This document shows positions 1 to 8,393 of a DNA stretch of 49,246 nucleotides, piece by piece. Position numbers and translations under genes: made by a program. Source of the stretch: an uncultured Bacteroides sp. (GTDB lineage Bacteria; Bacteroidota; Bacteroidia; Bacteroidales; Bacteroidaceae); NCBI GenBank assembly GCA_905198575.1, contig CAJKDC010000008.1:1-49246 (forward strand), written 5' to 3'. Positions within the stretch are counted from its first letter, which is position 1. Every line of letters starts with the position of its first letter. The notes beneath the pieces were generated by a model. That model was not told where the DNA came from. It saw only the letters and a program-made list of their open reading frames with translations, and ran no database searches.

Positions 1-894
1 GCAACCGTAAGTTTCGGCATATTCACGGATACGTCCGCGGTACAGATTCTTCAGTTCCATGATGTAGTCGAGTTTAGCGCGGTCGATACCATCCGGATCG
101 TAGATGTATCCGTCTGAATCGGACATGGTAACTACTTTTGCTCCTAACTGGATAAGTTTTTCAACTGTATATTGGGCTACGTTTCCTGAACCAGATACCA
201 GGCAGGTCTTTCCTGCGATGTCGATATTTCTGGTTTTCAGCATTTCCTGCAAGAAATAGATGTTACCGTAACCTGTAGCTTCCGGGCGAATGAGTGAACC
301 GCCGAACTCGCGTCCCTTACCGGTAAATACACCAGAGAATTCGTGGCTGAGTTTTTTATACATACCGAACATGAAGCCTACTTCGCGACCACCTACACCA
401 ATATCACCGGCCGGAACATCGGTTTCAGGGCCGATATGGCGCCATAACTCGAGCAAGAATGCCTGGCAGAAACGCATTACTTCCGCATTTGATTTTCCGC
501 GTGGAGAGAAATCGGAACCACCTTTACCGCCACCCATCGGCAGGGTTGTCAGCGCATTTTTGAAAGTCTGCTCGAAAGCAAGGAATTTCAAAATACCCAG
601 ATTTACTGAACTGTGGAAACGGATACCGCCTTTGTAAGGACCGATGGCATTGTTGTGCTGAACACGATAACCCATGTTAGTACGGATGTTGCCTTTGTCG
701 TCCATCCAGGTTACACGGAATTGATACACACGGTCTGGAATACATAAACGTTCAATCAGATTGGCTTTGTCGAATTCAGGGTGTTTGTTGTATTCCTCTT
801 CAATTGTTCCTAAAACTTCTTCTACTGCCTGATGGTATTCAGGTTCATTGGGGAATCTTCTCTTTAAATCTTCCAGTACTTGTGATGCGTTCAT
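1..894 (-). CDS. gdhA: NADP-type glutamate dehydrogenase, partial (C-terminus beyond window)
   Basis: Reversible amination of 2-oxoglutarate to glutamate with NADPH in the cytoplasm, the main ammonium-assimilation enzyme of many Bacteroides. The visible 298 residues start MNASQVLEDLKRRFPNEPE and carry the family signatures: MGGGKGGSDFSPRGKS with the substrate and catalytic lysines, TDVPAGDIGVGGREVG with the catalytic aspartate, and the start of the nucleotide-binding domain (CLVSGSGNVAQYTVEKL). Hexameric bacterial enzymes are about 445 residues, so roughly a third is missing off the left edge. The start at 894 is the first ATG after a good promoter motif (946-980). The reading frame is intact to the window edge. 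A paralogous NAD-type enzyme exists in some Bacteroides, but the core motifs fit the shorter NADP class best. Confidence 0.95.
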   Translation of the reverse strand, partial: MNASQVLEDLKRRFPNEPEYHQAVEEVLGTIEEEYNKHPEFDKANLIERLCIPDRVYQFRVTWMDDKGNIRTNMGYRVQHNNAIGPYKGGIRFHSSVNLGILKFLAFEQTFKNALTTLPMGGGKGGSDFSPRGKSNAEVMRFCQAFLLELWRHIGPETDVPAGDIGVGGREVGFMFGMYKKLSHEFSGVFTGKGREFGGSLIRPEATGYGNIYFLQEMLKTRNIDIAGKTCLVSGSGNVAQYTVEKLIQLGAKVVTMSDSDGYIYDPDGIDRAKLDYIMELKNLYRGRIREYAETYGC

Positions 895-945
895 AGTTTT
901 ATTTGTTTATTGAGTTAAATGTCATTGTTTTGTTTGTTTCTGTGA

Positions 946-980
946 CAAAAGTATATTTTTATATTTATTTATGCAACAAA
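946..980 (-). promoter_or_regulatory. Bacteroidetes-type promoter for gdhA
   Basis: On the minus strand TACTTTTG (946-953) matches the -7 consensus TAnnTTTG, with TTG at 974-976 (spacer 20) and TTTG at 977-980 as -33 candidates. The predicted transcript would have a leader of about 45 bases before the gdhA ATG. Confidence 0.6.
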
Positions 981-1040
981 TTATAAAGAAAAATGCAATA
1001 AAAATATCATTTTAATCAAAATGATACAAAAATGTATCTT

Positions 1041-1226
1041 TTACCTGCCTTTTTTGTTACTTTTGATTGCTTTTAGTACAGGGATAAAAACAAGTGCTGC
1101 CGATATGATGAGGGTTACTATCAATGGGCCATCAATGTGTGGGGTTGTGGTCAGGACTATGAAGCAGAGAGCTGCCCATGTTAGGCTGAGCAATACGCAC
1201 TGGGTAGAGGTGAGTGGTTTTCGCAT
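1041..1226 (-). CDS. Small two-helix membrane protein, unknown function
   Basis: A 61-residue protein beginning MRKPLTSTQCVLLSLTWAAL. It has two hydrophobic segments, about residues 8-27 and 34-52, separated by a short TTPHIDGP turn, and a basic tail (KAIKSNKKGR), which fits an inner-membrane hairpin with both ends inside. I do not recognise a family. It lies between malic enzyme and glutamate dehydrogenase in the same orientation. The strong malic enzyme terminator ends only 15 bases before its ATG, so its promoter would have to overlap that hairpin, or it is made by read-through. An overlapping plus-strand frame (1021-1257) is also open, but lacks this clean topology. Coding status is likely, not certain. 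Confidence 0.55.
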   Translation of the reverse strand: MRKPLTSTQCVLLSLTWAALCFIVLTTTPHIDGPLIVTLIISAALVFIPVLKAIKSNKKGR

Positions 1227-1240
1227 AGTATTGGGGTATG

Positions 1241-1272
1241 AAAAAGGCGCAGCGTGATGTTGCTGCGCCTTT
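1241..1272 (-). terminator. Intrinsic terminator of malic enzyme gene
   Basis: Perfect 8-bp GC-rich stem GGCGCAGC (1246-1253 with 1262-1269), extended by A-T pairs, loop of 8, followed on the minus strand by five T (1241-1245). It lies 12 bases after the maeB stop. Confidence 0.85.
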
Positions 1273-1284
1273 GTTGGGGTTATA

Positions 1285-3570
1285 TTATTCGTTTTTTATC
1301 TTTTTAGCTACAATAGCATCGATACATGCAATGGCGGTAATGTTGACAATATCGCGGACTGAGCTTTCGATGTCTGTAAAATGGATAGGTTTGTTCAGTC
1401 CCATCTGGATAGGGCCAATCACTTCTGTCTCACTCATGTTCTGGATAAGCTGATAGGTAGCGTTGGCAGAGCTCAGGTTCGGGAATATCAGCGTATTTAC
1501 TTCCTTGCCTTTCAGGCGGGTAAATGGATATTTCTCGTCGCGGAGCTGATTGTCGAGCGCAAATTTAACTTGCATTTCTCCATCAATGGCAAGTTCGGGG
1601 AACTCATTGTGGAGTGTTGCAATGGCTTCGTGTACCTTTGCCGGGCTTCCTTCTGCATCTGAACCGAAGTTAGAGTAAGAAAGCATGGCGATGACAGGTT
1701 CCTGATTGAAGAAACGTACGGCTTTAGTTGACAGCTTGGCGATGTCAATCAGGGTATCTGTATCCGGATGACGGTTGATCAGTGTATCGGCAATGAAATA
1801 GGTACCTTTCTTTGAGTTCAGGATATGCATGGTTCCGAAGTGTTTGTAACCAGGCTGTATGCCAATCACTTCTTTGGCTACCTTGATGGTATTAGAGTAT
1901 TTAGTGTACAAACCGGTGATGAAAGCATCAGCTTCGCCTGTTTCTACCATCATCATACCAAAGTAGTTGCGCTCGAACATCTTGTCGATGGCTTCTTGGT
2001 AGTTGGCACCTTCACGGGCACGTTTTTCGCTCAGGATGCGGGCGTAACGGTGACGGCGCTCAGCTTCGCGGTCGTGGCGCAGGTTTACAATTTCAATGCC
2101 TTCAAGGTTCAGATCCAGTTCTTTTGCCAGTTTCTCGATACGTTCTTCGTTGCCCAGCAGGATAGGGTTGCAGATACCTTCGGATTTGGCTTCGACAGCT
2201 GCTTTCAGCATATTGGGGTGTGAACCTTCGGCAAATACAACGCGCTGCGGATTGCGGCGTGCCGTTTCGTAAAGCTGACGGGTAAGTTTGTTTTCCTGGC
2301 CCATCAGTTCGCGCAGGTGATTCTTGTAGCTTTCCCAATCTGTAATTTGCTTACGTGCTACTCCCGATTCCATGGCAGCTTTGGCTACGGCCATAGATAC
2401 TTCGGTGATGAGGCGTGGGTCAACTGGTTTGGGTATGAAATAGTCGGGACCGAAGCTCAGGTTGTTGACATGGTAGGCTTCGTTCACTACATCGGGTACA
2501 GGCTGTTTAGCCAGGTCGGCAATAGCATGTACGGCTGCCAGTTTCATTTCTTCGTTAATGGCAGTTGCGCGTGTATCCAAAGCACCACGGAAGATGTATG
2601 GGAAACCGATTACGTTGTTGATTTGGTTCGGATAGTCGGAACGTCCTGTAGACATCAGTACATCCGGGCGTGAAGCCATTGCATCTTCGTATGATATTTC
2701 CGGAGTAGGGTTAGCCAAGGCAAATACAATAGGATGATCAGCCATTGAACGGACCATATCCTGAGTAAGCACGTTTCCTTTTGACAGACCAAGGAATACG
2801 TCGGCTCCTTTTATGGCTTCTTCCAGTGTATGCACATCGCGACGGTCTGTGGCAAAGAATTTTTTGCTTTCGGTCAGGTTAGGACGGTCGCTGGTGATAA
2901 CGCCTTTACTGTCGAGCATAAGGATGTTTTCCTTACGGGCTCCCAAGGCGATGTACAGTTTTGTACATGAGGTAGCTGAAGCTCCTGCACCATTTACTAC
3001 GATTTTAACATCTTCTATTTTCTTTCCGGCTACTTCGAGTGCATTGAGTAAGCCTGCACTTGAAATAATGGCTGTACCATGCTGGTCGTCATGCATAACC
3101 GGAATGTCCAATTCGGCTTTCAGACGGTTTTCAATTTCGAAGCACTCGGGAGCTTTGATATCTTCCAGGTTAATTCCACCGAATGTGGGAGCTATGGCTT
3201 TGACTGCTTCGATGAATTTTTCAGGGTCTTTTTCGTTGACTTCAATATCGAAAACGTCAATACCTGCGTAGATTTTGAAAAGCAGACCCTTTCCTTCCAT
3301 AACCGGTTTACCGCTCATGGCACCTATATCTCCTAATCCAAGTACAGCTGTTCCGTTTGAGATTACTGCAACCAAGTTTCCTTTGTCGGTATAATCGTAT
3401 GCTGTTTCAGGGTTTTTCTGAATTTCCAGACAGGGTTCTGCAACACCTGGTGAATAAGCCAGCGATAAGTCGCGTTGGGTTCTGTACGGCTTGGTAGGTA
3501 CAACTTCTATTTTTCCCGGTCTGCCTTCTGAATGGTACAGCAGAGCGGCTTCTTTTGTTATTTTTGCCAT
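1285..3570 (-). CDS. maeB: NADP-dependent malic enzyme with C-terminal phosphotransacetylase-like domain
   Basis: Oxidative decarboxylation of malate to pyruvate and CO2 with NADP. The 761 residues match the multimodular MaeB type. The N-terminal malic domain covers about residues 1-160 (YRTQRDLSLAYSPGVAEPC, and HDDQHGTAI as metal and substrate site). The NAD(P)-binding domain covers about 160-420 (VVNGAGASATSC). The phosphotransacetylase-like domain starts near residue 430 (ARRNPQRVVFAEGSHPNML) and runs to the end. In the family this last domain is regulatory (acetyl-CoA sensing in E. coli) and usually lacks transferase activity; that is family knowledge, not visible here. The length is normal (E. 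coli 759). The start at 3570 is the only one preserving the N-terminus. It is a single-gene unit bounded by its own promoter-like motif and terminator. Confidence 0.95.
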   Translation of the reverse strand: MAKITKEAALLYHSEGRPGKIEVVPTKPYRTQRDLSLAYSPGVAEPCLEIQKNPETAYDYTDKGNLVAVISNGTAVLGLGDIGAMSGKPVMEGKGLLFKIYAGIDVFDIEVNEKDPEKFIEAVKAIAPTFGGINLEDIKAPECFEIENRLKAELDIPVMHDDQHGTAIISSAGLLNALEVAGKKIEDVKIVVNGAGASATSCTKLYIALGARKENILMLDSKGVITSDRPNLTESKKFFATDRRDVHTLEEAIKGADVFLGLSKGNVLTQDMVRSMADHPIVFALANPTPEISYEDAMASRPDVLMSTGRSDYPNQINNVIGFPYIFRGALDTRATAINEEMKLAAVHAIADLAKQPVPDVVNEAYHVNNLSFGPDYFIPKPVDPRLITEVSMAVAKAAMESGVARKQITDWESYKNHLRELMGQENKLTRQLYETARRNPQRVVFAEGSHPNMLKAAVEAKSEGICNPILLGNEERIEKLAKELDLNLEGIEIVNLRHDREAERRHRYARILSEKRAREGANYQEAIDKMFERNYFGMMMVETGEADAFITGLYTKYSNTIKVAKEVIGIQPGYKHFGTMHILNSKKGTYFIADTLINRHPDTDTLIDIAKLSTKAVRFFNQEPVIAMLSYSNFGSDAEGSPAKVHEAIATLHNEFPELAIDGEMQVKFALDNQLRDEKYPFTRLKGKEVNTLIFPNLSSANATYQLIQNMSETEVIGPIQMGLNKPIHFTDIESSVRDIVNITAIACIDAIVAKKIKNE

Positions 3571-3609
3571 ATTGCTTTCTTTTATGAGGTTGATTTTTTA
3601 TTATGGTCG

Positions 3610-3617
3610 CAAAAATA
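3610..3617 (-). promoter_or_regulatory. -7 motif upstream of maeB
   Basis: TATTTTTG on the minus strand fits TAnnTTTG, 39 bases before the maeB ATG. No clear -33 TTTG is visible. The rest of the 339-base gap (3571-3909) holds the divergent efflux-operon promoter, and otherwise AT-rich sequence in which I see no gene. Confidence 0.45.
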
Positions 3618-3832
3618 GCAATAATATTACAGATTATAGATTTGATGTATTAAAAATATGTAAAGTGTAAGATGCTCTTTACTGTTTTCTATGTTTAATA
3701 ATTAGTAAGCGAATCCATACGTATTCCTAACAAAGGTTTCATGTTGCTAAATAATACTTGGCAACTGAAGCAGGTAATGGTTATTCTTAGTTAAACGGTG
3801 ATATGCATTTATTTATGACTTTTGTTTTTTAC

Positions 3833-3840
3833 TATCTTTG
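3833..3840 (+). promoter_or_regulatory. -7 motif of the RND efflux operon
   Basis: TATCTTTG matches TAnnTTTG; the upstream -33 region is only TTTA-like. The start of transcription is predicted near 3846, directly at the palindromic element at 3847-3873. Confidence 0.55.
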
Positions 3841-3845
3841 CACGA

Positions 3846-3896
3846 GAAAAACTATCAGATATGATAAAGTTTTCAAATTATTGTCCGAAAAACTAT
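3846..3896 (+). promoter_or_regulatory. Candidate operator: palindrome plus direct repeat
   Basis: TATCA-GATA-TGATA (3853-3866) is an inverted repeat flanked by AAAAC and AGTTTT, which extend the symmetry with a two-base offset. The 10-mer GAAAAACTAT occurs at 3846-3855 and again at 3887-3896, 41 bases apart. Its place just after the -7 box suits a repressor site, for example for the TetR protein encoded at the operon's end. This is inference; no binding data are visible. Confidence 0.35.
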
Positions 3897-3909
3897 AATT
3901 TATATATAT

Positions 3910-5118
3910 ATGAAGATGAGCGTTAATAGAAACAGAGTGTGTGCTTTTAGCCGTATTGCCCTTTGTTGTTTGGGTATATCGGTGTTGTCTGCTTGTGGCG
4001 GTGGCCAGGGAGGTATGAAAATGGGCGATGACGAATTTGCTGTAAAAGCAGTTCAGCCTACATCCAGTAACCAAACCATGCAGTATCCTGCTACTATCAA
4101 AGGTTTACAGGATATTGAAATCCGTCCTCAGGTGACTGGTTTTATCGTAAAATTGTGCGTGGACGAAGGTGCTACGGTTCGTAAGGGACAAGCTTTGTTC
4201 CAGATTGATCCGACACAGTATAAGGCTGCCTTTAATCAGGCTCAGGCTAGCGTAGCTTCTGCAAAAGCGAATCTGGAAACCCTGAAATCAACAGAAGCTA
4301 ATAAAAAAATGTTGCATGAGCAGAAAATTATCAGTGATTTTGAATATCAGACAGCTGTAAACAATCTGCTTTCTGCAAAAGCTTCTTTAGCACAGGCTGA
4401 GGCAGCTCTGACTTCTGCCAAACAGAATTTGGGATTCTGTACAGTAACCAGCCCTTCGGACGGTGTGATTGGTACATTCCCGTATCGTATAGGTAGCCTG
4501 GTAAGCCCATCTGTTGCTGAACCGTTGACTACAGTTTCACAGATTGGTGATATGTATGTGTATTTCTCAATGACTGAAAAGCAGTTGCTGGAAATGACTA
4601 AACAGGGTACCATCAAGGAACAGCTGGAGAAGATGCCTGCTGTAAGTTTGCAGTTGGCTGACGGCTCTCTTTATAATGAAAAAGGTACGATTGATGCTGT
4701 AAGTGGTGTTATTGACCAGACAACAGGTTCAGTAAGTATGCGTGCAATATTCCCGAACAAACAGAATATCCTGCGTAGTGGGGGGATGGCTAATGTGGTT
4801 TTCCCTTATACAATGGAGAATATCTTTATGATTCCTCAATCGGCTACTCAGGAAATCCAGGATAAGAAGTTTGTGTATGTATTGCAGGCTGATAATACAA
4901 TCAAGCATACAGAAGTGCAGATTTCAAACTTGAACGATGGTAAGAACTACATCGTTGTAGGTGGATTGAAAGCGGGTGATAAAATCGTTGTAGAAGGTGT
5001 TCAGACTTTGACAGACGGACAGAAAATTACTCCAATAACCCAGGCTGATAAAGAAGCAAAGTTCCAAAAAGCTTTGCAGGACCAGCATGATGGTAATTTT
5101 GCCACAGCTTTCAATTGA
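3910..5118 (+). CDS. RND efflux periplasmic adaptor lipoprotein (AcrA/MexA/BmeA type)
   Basis: Membrane fusion protein that links an inner-membrane RND pump to an outer-membrane channel. The N-terminus has a basic start, a hydrophobic stretch and the lipobox LSAC with Cys29 as the acylated residue, so it is probably a periplasm-facing lipoprotein. The lipoyl-like barrel half (IEIRPQVTGFIVKLCVDEG) is followed by a long alanine-rich alpha-hairpin (about residues 105-175, with QAQASVASAKANL and AQAEAALTSAKQNL), the second lipoyl half (TVTSPSDGVIG) and the beta-barrel and membrane-proximal domains. At 402 residues the length is usual. ATG codons lie at 3910 and 3916; neither has a clear ribosome site. 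It is the first gene of a five-gene operon, 39 bases before the pump. It resembles the bme pump genes of Bacteroides fragilis, but I cannot assign which one. Confidence 0.93.
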   Translation: MKMSVNRNRVCAFSRIALCCLGISVLSACGGGQGGMKMGDDEFAVKAVQPTSSNQTMQYPATIKGLQDIEIRPQVTGFIVKLCVDEGATVRKGQALFQIDPTQYKAAFNQAQASVASAKANLETLKSTEANKKMLHEQKIISDFEYQTAVNNLLSAKASLAQAEAALTSAKQNLGFCTVTSPSDGVIGTFPYRIGSLVSPSVAEPLTTVSQIGDMYVYFSMTEKQLLEMTKQGTIKEQLEKMPAVSLQLADGSLYNEKGTIDAVSGVIDQTTGSVSMRAIFPNKQNILRSGGMANVVFPYTMENIFMIPQSATQEIQDKKFVYVLQADNTIKHTEVQISNLNDGKNYIVVGGLKAGDKIVVEGVQTLTDGQKITPITQADKEAKFQKALQDQHDGNFATAFN

Positions 5119-5157
5119 TTTATTTAAATTATCGTTTGGATATAATTAAGGTATAGA

Positions 5158-8100
5158 ATGAAACTAGATAAATTTATTAACCGTCCGGTACTGTCAACGG
5201 TAATTTCTATCTTGATAGTAATTCTGGGTGTAATCGGTCTGGCTACGCTGCCAGTTACCCAATATCCGGACATTGCGCCTCCTACTGTTTCAGTAAGAGC
5301 TACTTATACGGGTGCCAATGCGCAGACTGTTTTGAACTCAGTAATTGCACCTTTGGAGGACCAGATTAATGGTGTAGAAAATATGATGTATATTACTTCT
5401 ACAGCTTCTAATAACGGTTCTGCTGATATCAGTATTTATTTTAACCAGGGAACAGACCCGGATATGGCTGCGGTCAACGTACAGAACCGTGTGTCTATGG
5501 CTCAGGGATTGCTGCCTGCCGAAGTAACAAAAGTCGGTGTAACAACTCAGAAACGTCAGAACTCAATGTTGCTTATCTTCTCATTGTATGATGAAAGTGA
5601 TAAATATAACATTGAATTTATTGAAAACTACGCCAAGATTAACTTGATTCCTGAAATTCAGCGTGTAAAGGGTGTGGGTGATGCCAGTGTGATGGGTCAG
5701 GACTACTCTATGCGTATCTGGCTGAAACCGGATGTAATGGCTCAGTATAAACTCGTGCCATTGGATATTTCTGCAGTCTTGGCTGAACAGAATATTGAAG
5801 CTGCTCCGGGTCAGTTTGGTGAACGTGGAAACCAGACTTTCCAATATACAATCCGTTACAAAGGTCGTTTGCAGCAGACACAGGAGTTTGAAGATATCGT
5901 AGTTAAGGCATTGCCTAACGGTGAAGTCTTAAGGCTGGGTGATGTGGCAACGATTGAGCTGGGCCGATTGGCTTATACTTTTAATAATAGAGTTAACGGT
6001 CATAAAGCGGTAACTTGTATTACTTACCAGATGGCAGGTACTAATGCTACTGAAACCATCAATAACTTGCTGGAAGTTATCGAAAAGACTGAGGAAACAT
6101 TGCCGGCTGGTTTGAAAATCAATGTGGCTCAGAATGCCAACGACTTCTTGTATGCTTCTATTCATGAGGTTATCAAGACCTTGATCGAAGCATTTATTCT
6201 GGTGTTTATTGTAGTATATATCTTCTTGCAGGATATGCGTTCAACGTTGATTCCGGCTATTGCTATTCCGGTAGCGTTGATTGCTACATTCTTTGTACTG
6301 AAACTGATTGGCTTTAGTGTGAATTTGCTGACTTTGTCGGCTATGGTGCTTGCCATTGCGATTGTGGTCGATGATGCCATCGTTGTGGTGGAAGGTGTAC
6401 ATGCTAAATTGGACCAGGGCTATAAATCTTCGCGTGAAGCATCAATTGATGCCATGAGTGAATTGGGCGGTGCTTTGGTTTCTATTACACTGGTCATGAT
6501 GTCTGTGTTTATTCCGGTTAGTTTCATGGGTGGTACTGCCGGTACATTCTATCGTCAGTTTGGTATTACGATGGCAGTTTCTATTGCTTTCTCTGCTTTG
6601 AATGCGTTGACACTGTCTCCGGCGCTTTGTGCATTGTTCCTGAAACCGCATACTAGTGGCGAGCATGGCTCAAAGAAAATGTCGATGGTGGACCGCTTCC
6701 ATACATCTTTTAATGCTGCATACGATTCATTGCTGAAGAGCTATAAGAAACGTGTGGTATTCTTTATCCATAAAAAATGGTTGTCATTTGGTTTGGTCGC
6801 TGCTTCTATCGTATTGCTGATGTTCTTTATGAAGACAACTCCTACCGGAATGGTTCCTAATGAAGATACGGGTACAATCATGGGTGCTGTAACCTTGCCT
6901 CCTGGTACTTCTCAGGAACGTGCTATGGAAGTATTGTCTAAAGTAGACAGTCTGATTGCAGCAGACCCGGCAGTTGAATCCAGAACAATCATTTCTGGTT
7001 TTGGATTTATTGGTGGCCAAGGTCCTTCTTATGGTTCTGCTATTATCAAGCTGAAAGACTGGGAGGAGCGTTCGACAATGCAGAATTCGGATATGGTAGT
7101 TGCAACGCTGTTCATGCGTGCGCAGAAAGTTATCAAGGATGCACAGGTATTGTTCTTTGCACCTCCTATGATTCCGGGATATTCTATATCTAGTGATATT
7201 GAATTGAATATGCAGGATAAGACTGGTGGAGATTTGAATCACTTCTTCGAAGTCGTTAAGGCTTATAATGCGGAACTGGAAAAACGTCCGGAAATCAGCC
7301 GTGCGCAGACAACCTTCAATCCGAACTTCCCGCAGTATCAGTTGGATATTGATGCAGCTGCTTGTAAAAAGGCAGGTATCAGTCCGAGTGATATCTTGTC
7401 TACTATGCAAGGTTATTTCGGTGGATTGTATGCTTCTAACTTCAACCGTTTCGGTAAGATGTATCGTGTAATGATTCAGGCTGAACCGGATGCTACTAAG
7501 AATATGGAGTCGCTCAACAGCATTAAAGTGCGCAGTGGTAATGAAATGGCCCCTATTACTCAGTTTGTCAGCATGAAGAAGGTATACGGTCCGGATATCA
7601 TCAGCCGTTTCAACCTGTATACATCTATGAAAGTAATGGTTGCTCCGGCTTCTGGATATACTTCTGGACAGGCTCTGCAGGCTATTGCCGAAGTTGCTAA
7701 GGAAAATCTTCCTACCGGATTTGGTTATGAATTGGGAGGTATGGCGCGTGAAGAGGCTGAAACTAGTGGAAGTACGACAGGTATCATCTTTATCCTTTGT
7801 TTCGTATTCGTTTACTTGCTGTTGAGTGCGCAGTATGAAAGTTATATCTTGCCGTTGGCTGTATTGCTGTCAGTTCCATTCGGTTTGATGGGTAGCTTCG
7901 TATTTGTAAACGGTTTTGGAGCATTGGGTAGCATCCCGGCGCTTAAGATGATTTTGGGTTCTATGTCAAACGATATCTATATGCAGATTGCATTGATTAT
8001 GTTGATGGGTCTGTTGGCTAAGAATGCCATCTTGATTGTAGAGTTTGCTTTGGACCGTCGTAAACAGGGTATGAGTATTTCTTGGGCCGCTGTATTGGGT

Positions 8101-8382
8101 GCTGCTGCTCGTCTGCGACCTATCCTGATGACTTCTTTGGCAATGATTGTTGGTTTGCTTCCGCTGATGTTCGCATTTGGTGTAGGTGCTCATGGTAACC
8201 GTACACTGGGTGCTTCTGCAATCGGTGGTATGTTGATAGGTATGATTCTTCAGATTTTCATTGTACCGGTATTGTTTGTAGTATTCCAATGGCTACAAGA
8301 GAAAGTTAAGCCAATTGAATGGGATATTATGGATGAAAGCGAGATGGAAGCTGAGATTGAACAATATTCTCCTACTAAATAA
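5158..8382 (+). CDS. RND multidrug efflux pump, inner-membrane subunit (AcrB/BmeB, HAE1 family)
   Basis: Proton-driven trimeric exporter of hydrophobic or amphiphilic compounds. At 1074 residues it has the classical layout: TM1 at about 11-30, a porter loop, TM2-6 at about 340-495, TM7 near 540, a second porter loop, and TM8-12 up to about 1050. The proton relay is intact: Asp405-Asp406 in the TM4 motif VVDDAIVVVEG and the TM10 lysine in LLAKNAILIVEFA (AcrB Asp407, Asp408 and Lys940). The N-terminal FINRPVLSTVISILIV is typical of the family. It lies 11 bases before the outer-membrane partner, so all three parts are encoded together. Substrates cannot be told from sequence. Confidence 0.96.
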   Translation: MKLDKFINRPVLSTVISILIVILGVIGLATLPVTQYPDIAPPTVSVRATYTGANAQTVLNSVIAPLEDQINGVENMMYITSTASNNGSADISIYFNQGTDPDMAAVNVQNRVSMAQGLLPAEVTKVGVTTQKRQNSMLLIFSLYDESDKYNIEFIENYAKINLIPEIQRVKGVGDASVMGQDYSMRIWLKPDVMAQYKLVPLDISAVLAEQNIEAAPGQFGERGNQTFQYTIRYKGRLQQTQEFEDIVVKALPNGEVLRLGDVATIELGRLAYTFNNRVNGHKAVTCITYQMAGTNATETINNLLEVIEKTEETLPAGLKINVAQNANDFLYASIHEVIKTLIEAFILVFIVVYIFLQDMRSTLIPAIAIPVALIATFFVLKLIGFSVNLLTLSAMVLAIAIVVDDAIVVVEGVHAKLDQGYKSSREASIDAMSELGGALVSITLVMMSVFIPVSFMGGTAGTFYRQFGITMAVSIAFSALNALTLSPALCALFLKPHTSGEHGSKKMSMVDRFHTSFNAAYDSLLKSYKKRVVFFIHKKWLSFGLVAASIVLLMFFMKTTPTGMVPNEDTGTIMGAVTLPPGTSQERAMEVLSKVDSLIAADPAVESRTIISGFGFIGGQGPSYGSAIIKLKDWEERSTMQNSDMVVATLFMRAQKVIKDAQVLFFAPPMIPGYSISSDIELNMQDKTGGDLNHFFEVVKAYNAELEKRPEISRAQTTFNPNFPQYQLDIDAAACKKAGISPSDILSTMQGYFGGLYASNFNRFGKMYRVMIQAEPDATKNMESLNSIKVRSGNEMAPITQFVSMKKVYGPDIISRFNLYTSMKVMVAPASGYTSGQALQAIAEVAKENLPTGFGYELGGMAREEAETSGSTTGIIFILCFVFVYLLLSAQYESYILPLAVLLSVPFGLMGSFVFVNGFGALGSIPALKMILGSMSNDIYMQIALIMLMGLLAKNAILIVEFALDRRKQGMSISWAAVLGAAARLRPILMTSLAMIVGLLPLMFAFGVGAHGNRTLGASAIGGMLIGMILQIFIVPVLFVVFQWLQEKVKPIEWDIMDESEMEAEIEQYSPTK

Positions 8383-8393
8383 AGATAACAAGA

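Noticed and set aside
290..637. 115-residue plus-strand open frame
   Set aside because: Antisense to gdhA, proline- and serine-rich shadow frame.
1021..1257. 78-residue plus-strand open frame over the small membrane protein
   Set aside because: It has a hydrophobic start but a disordered-looking remainder and ends inside the maeB terminator; the minus-strand frame has better topology.
6784..7410. 208-residue open frame on the minus strand
   Set aside because: Antisense to the RND pump gene; atypical composition.
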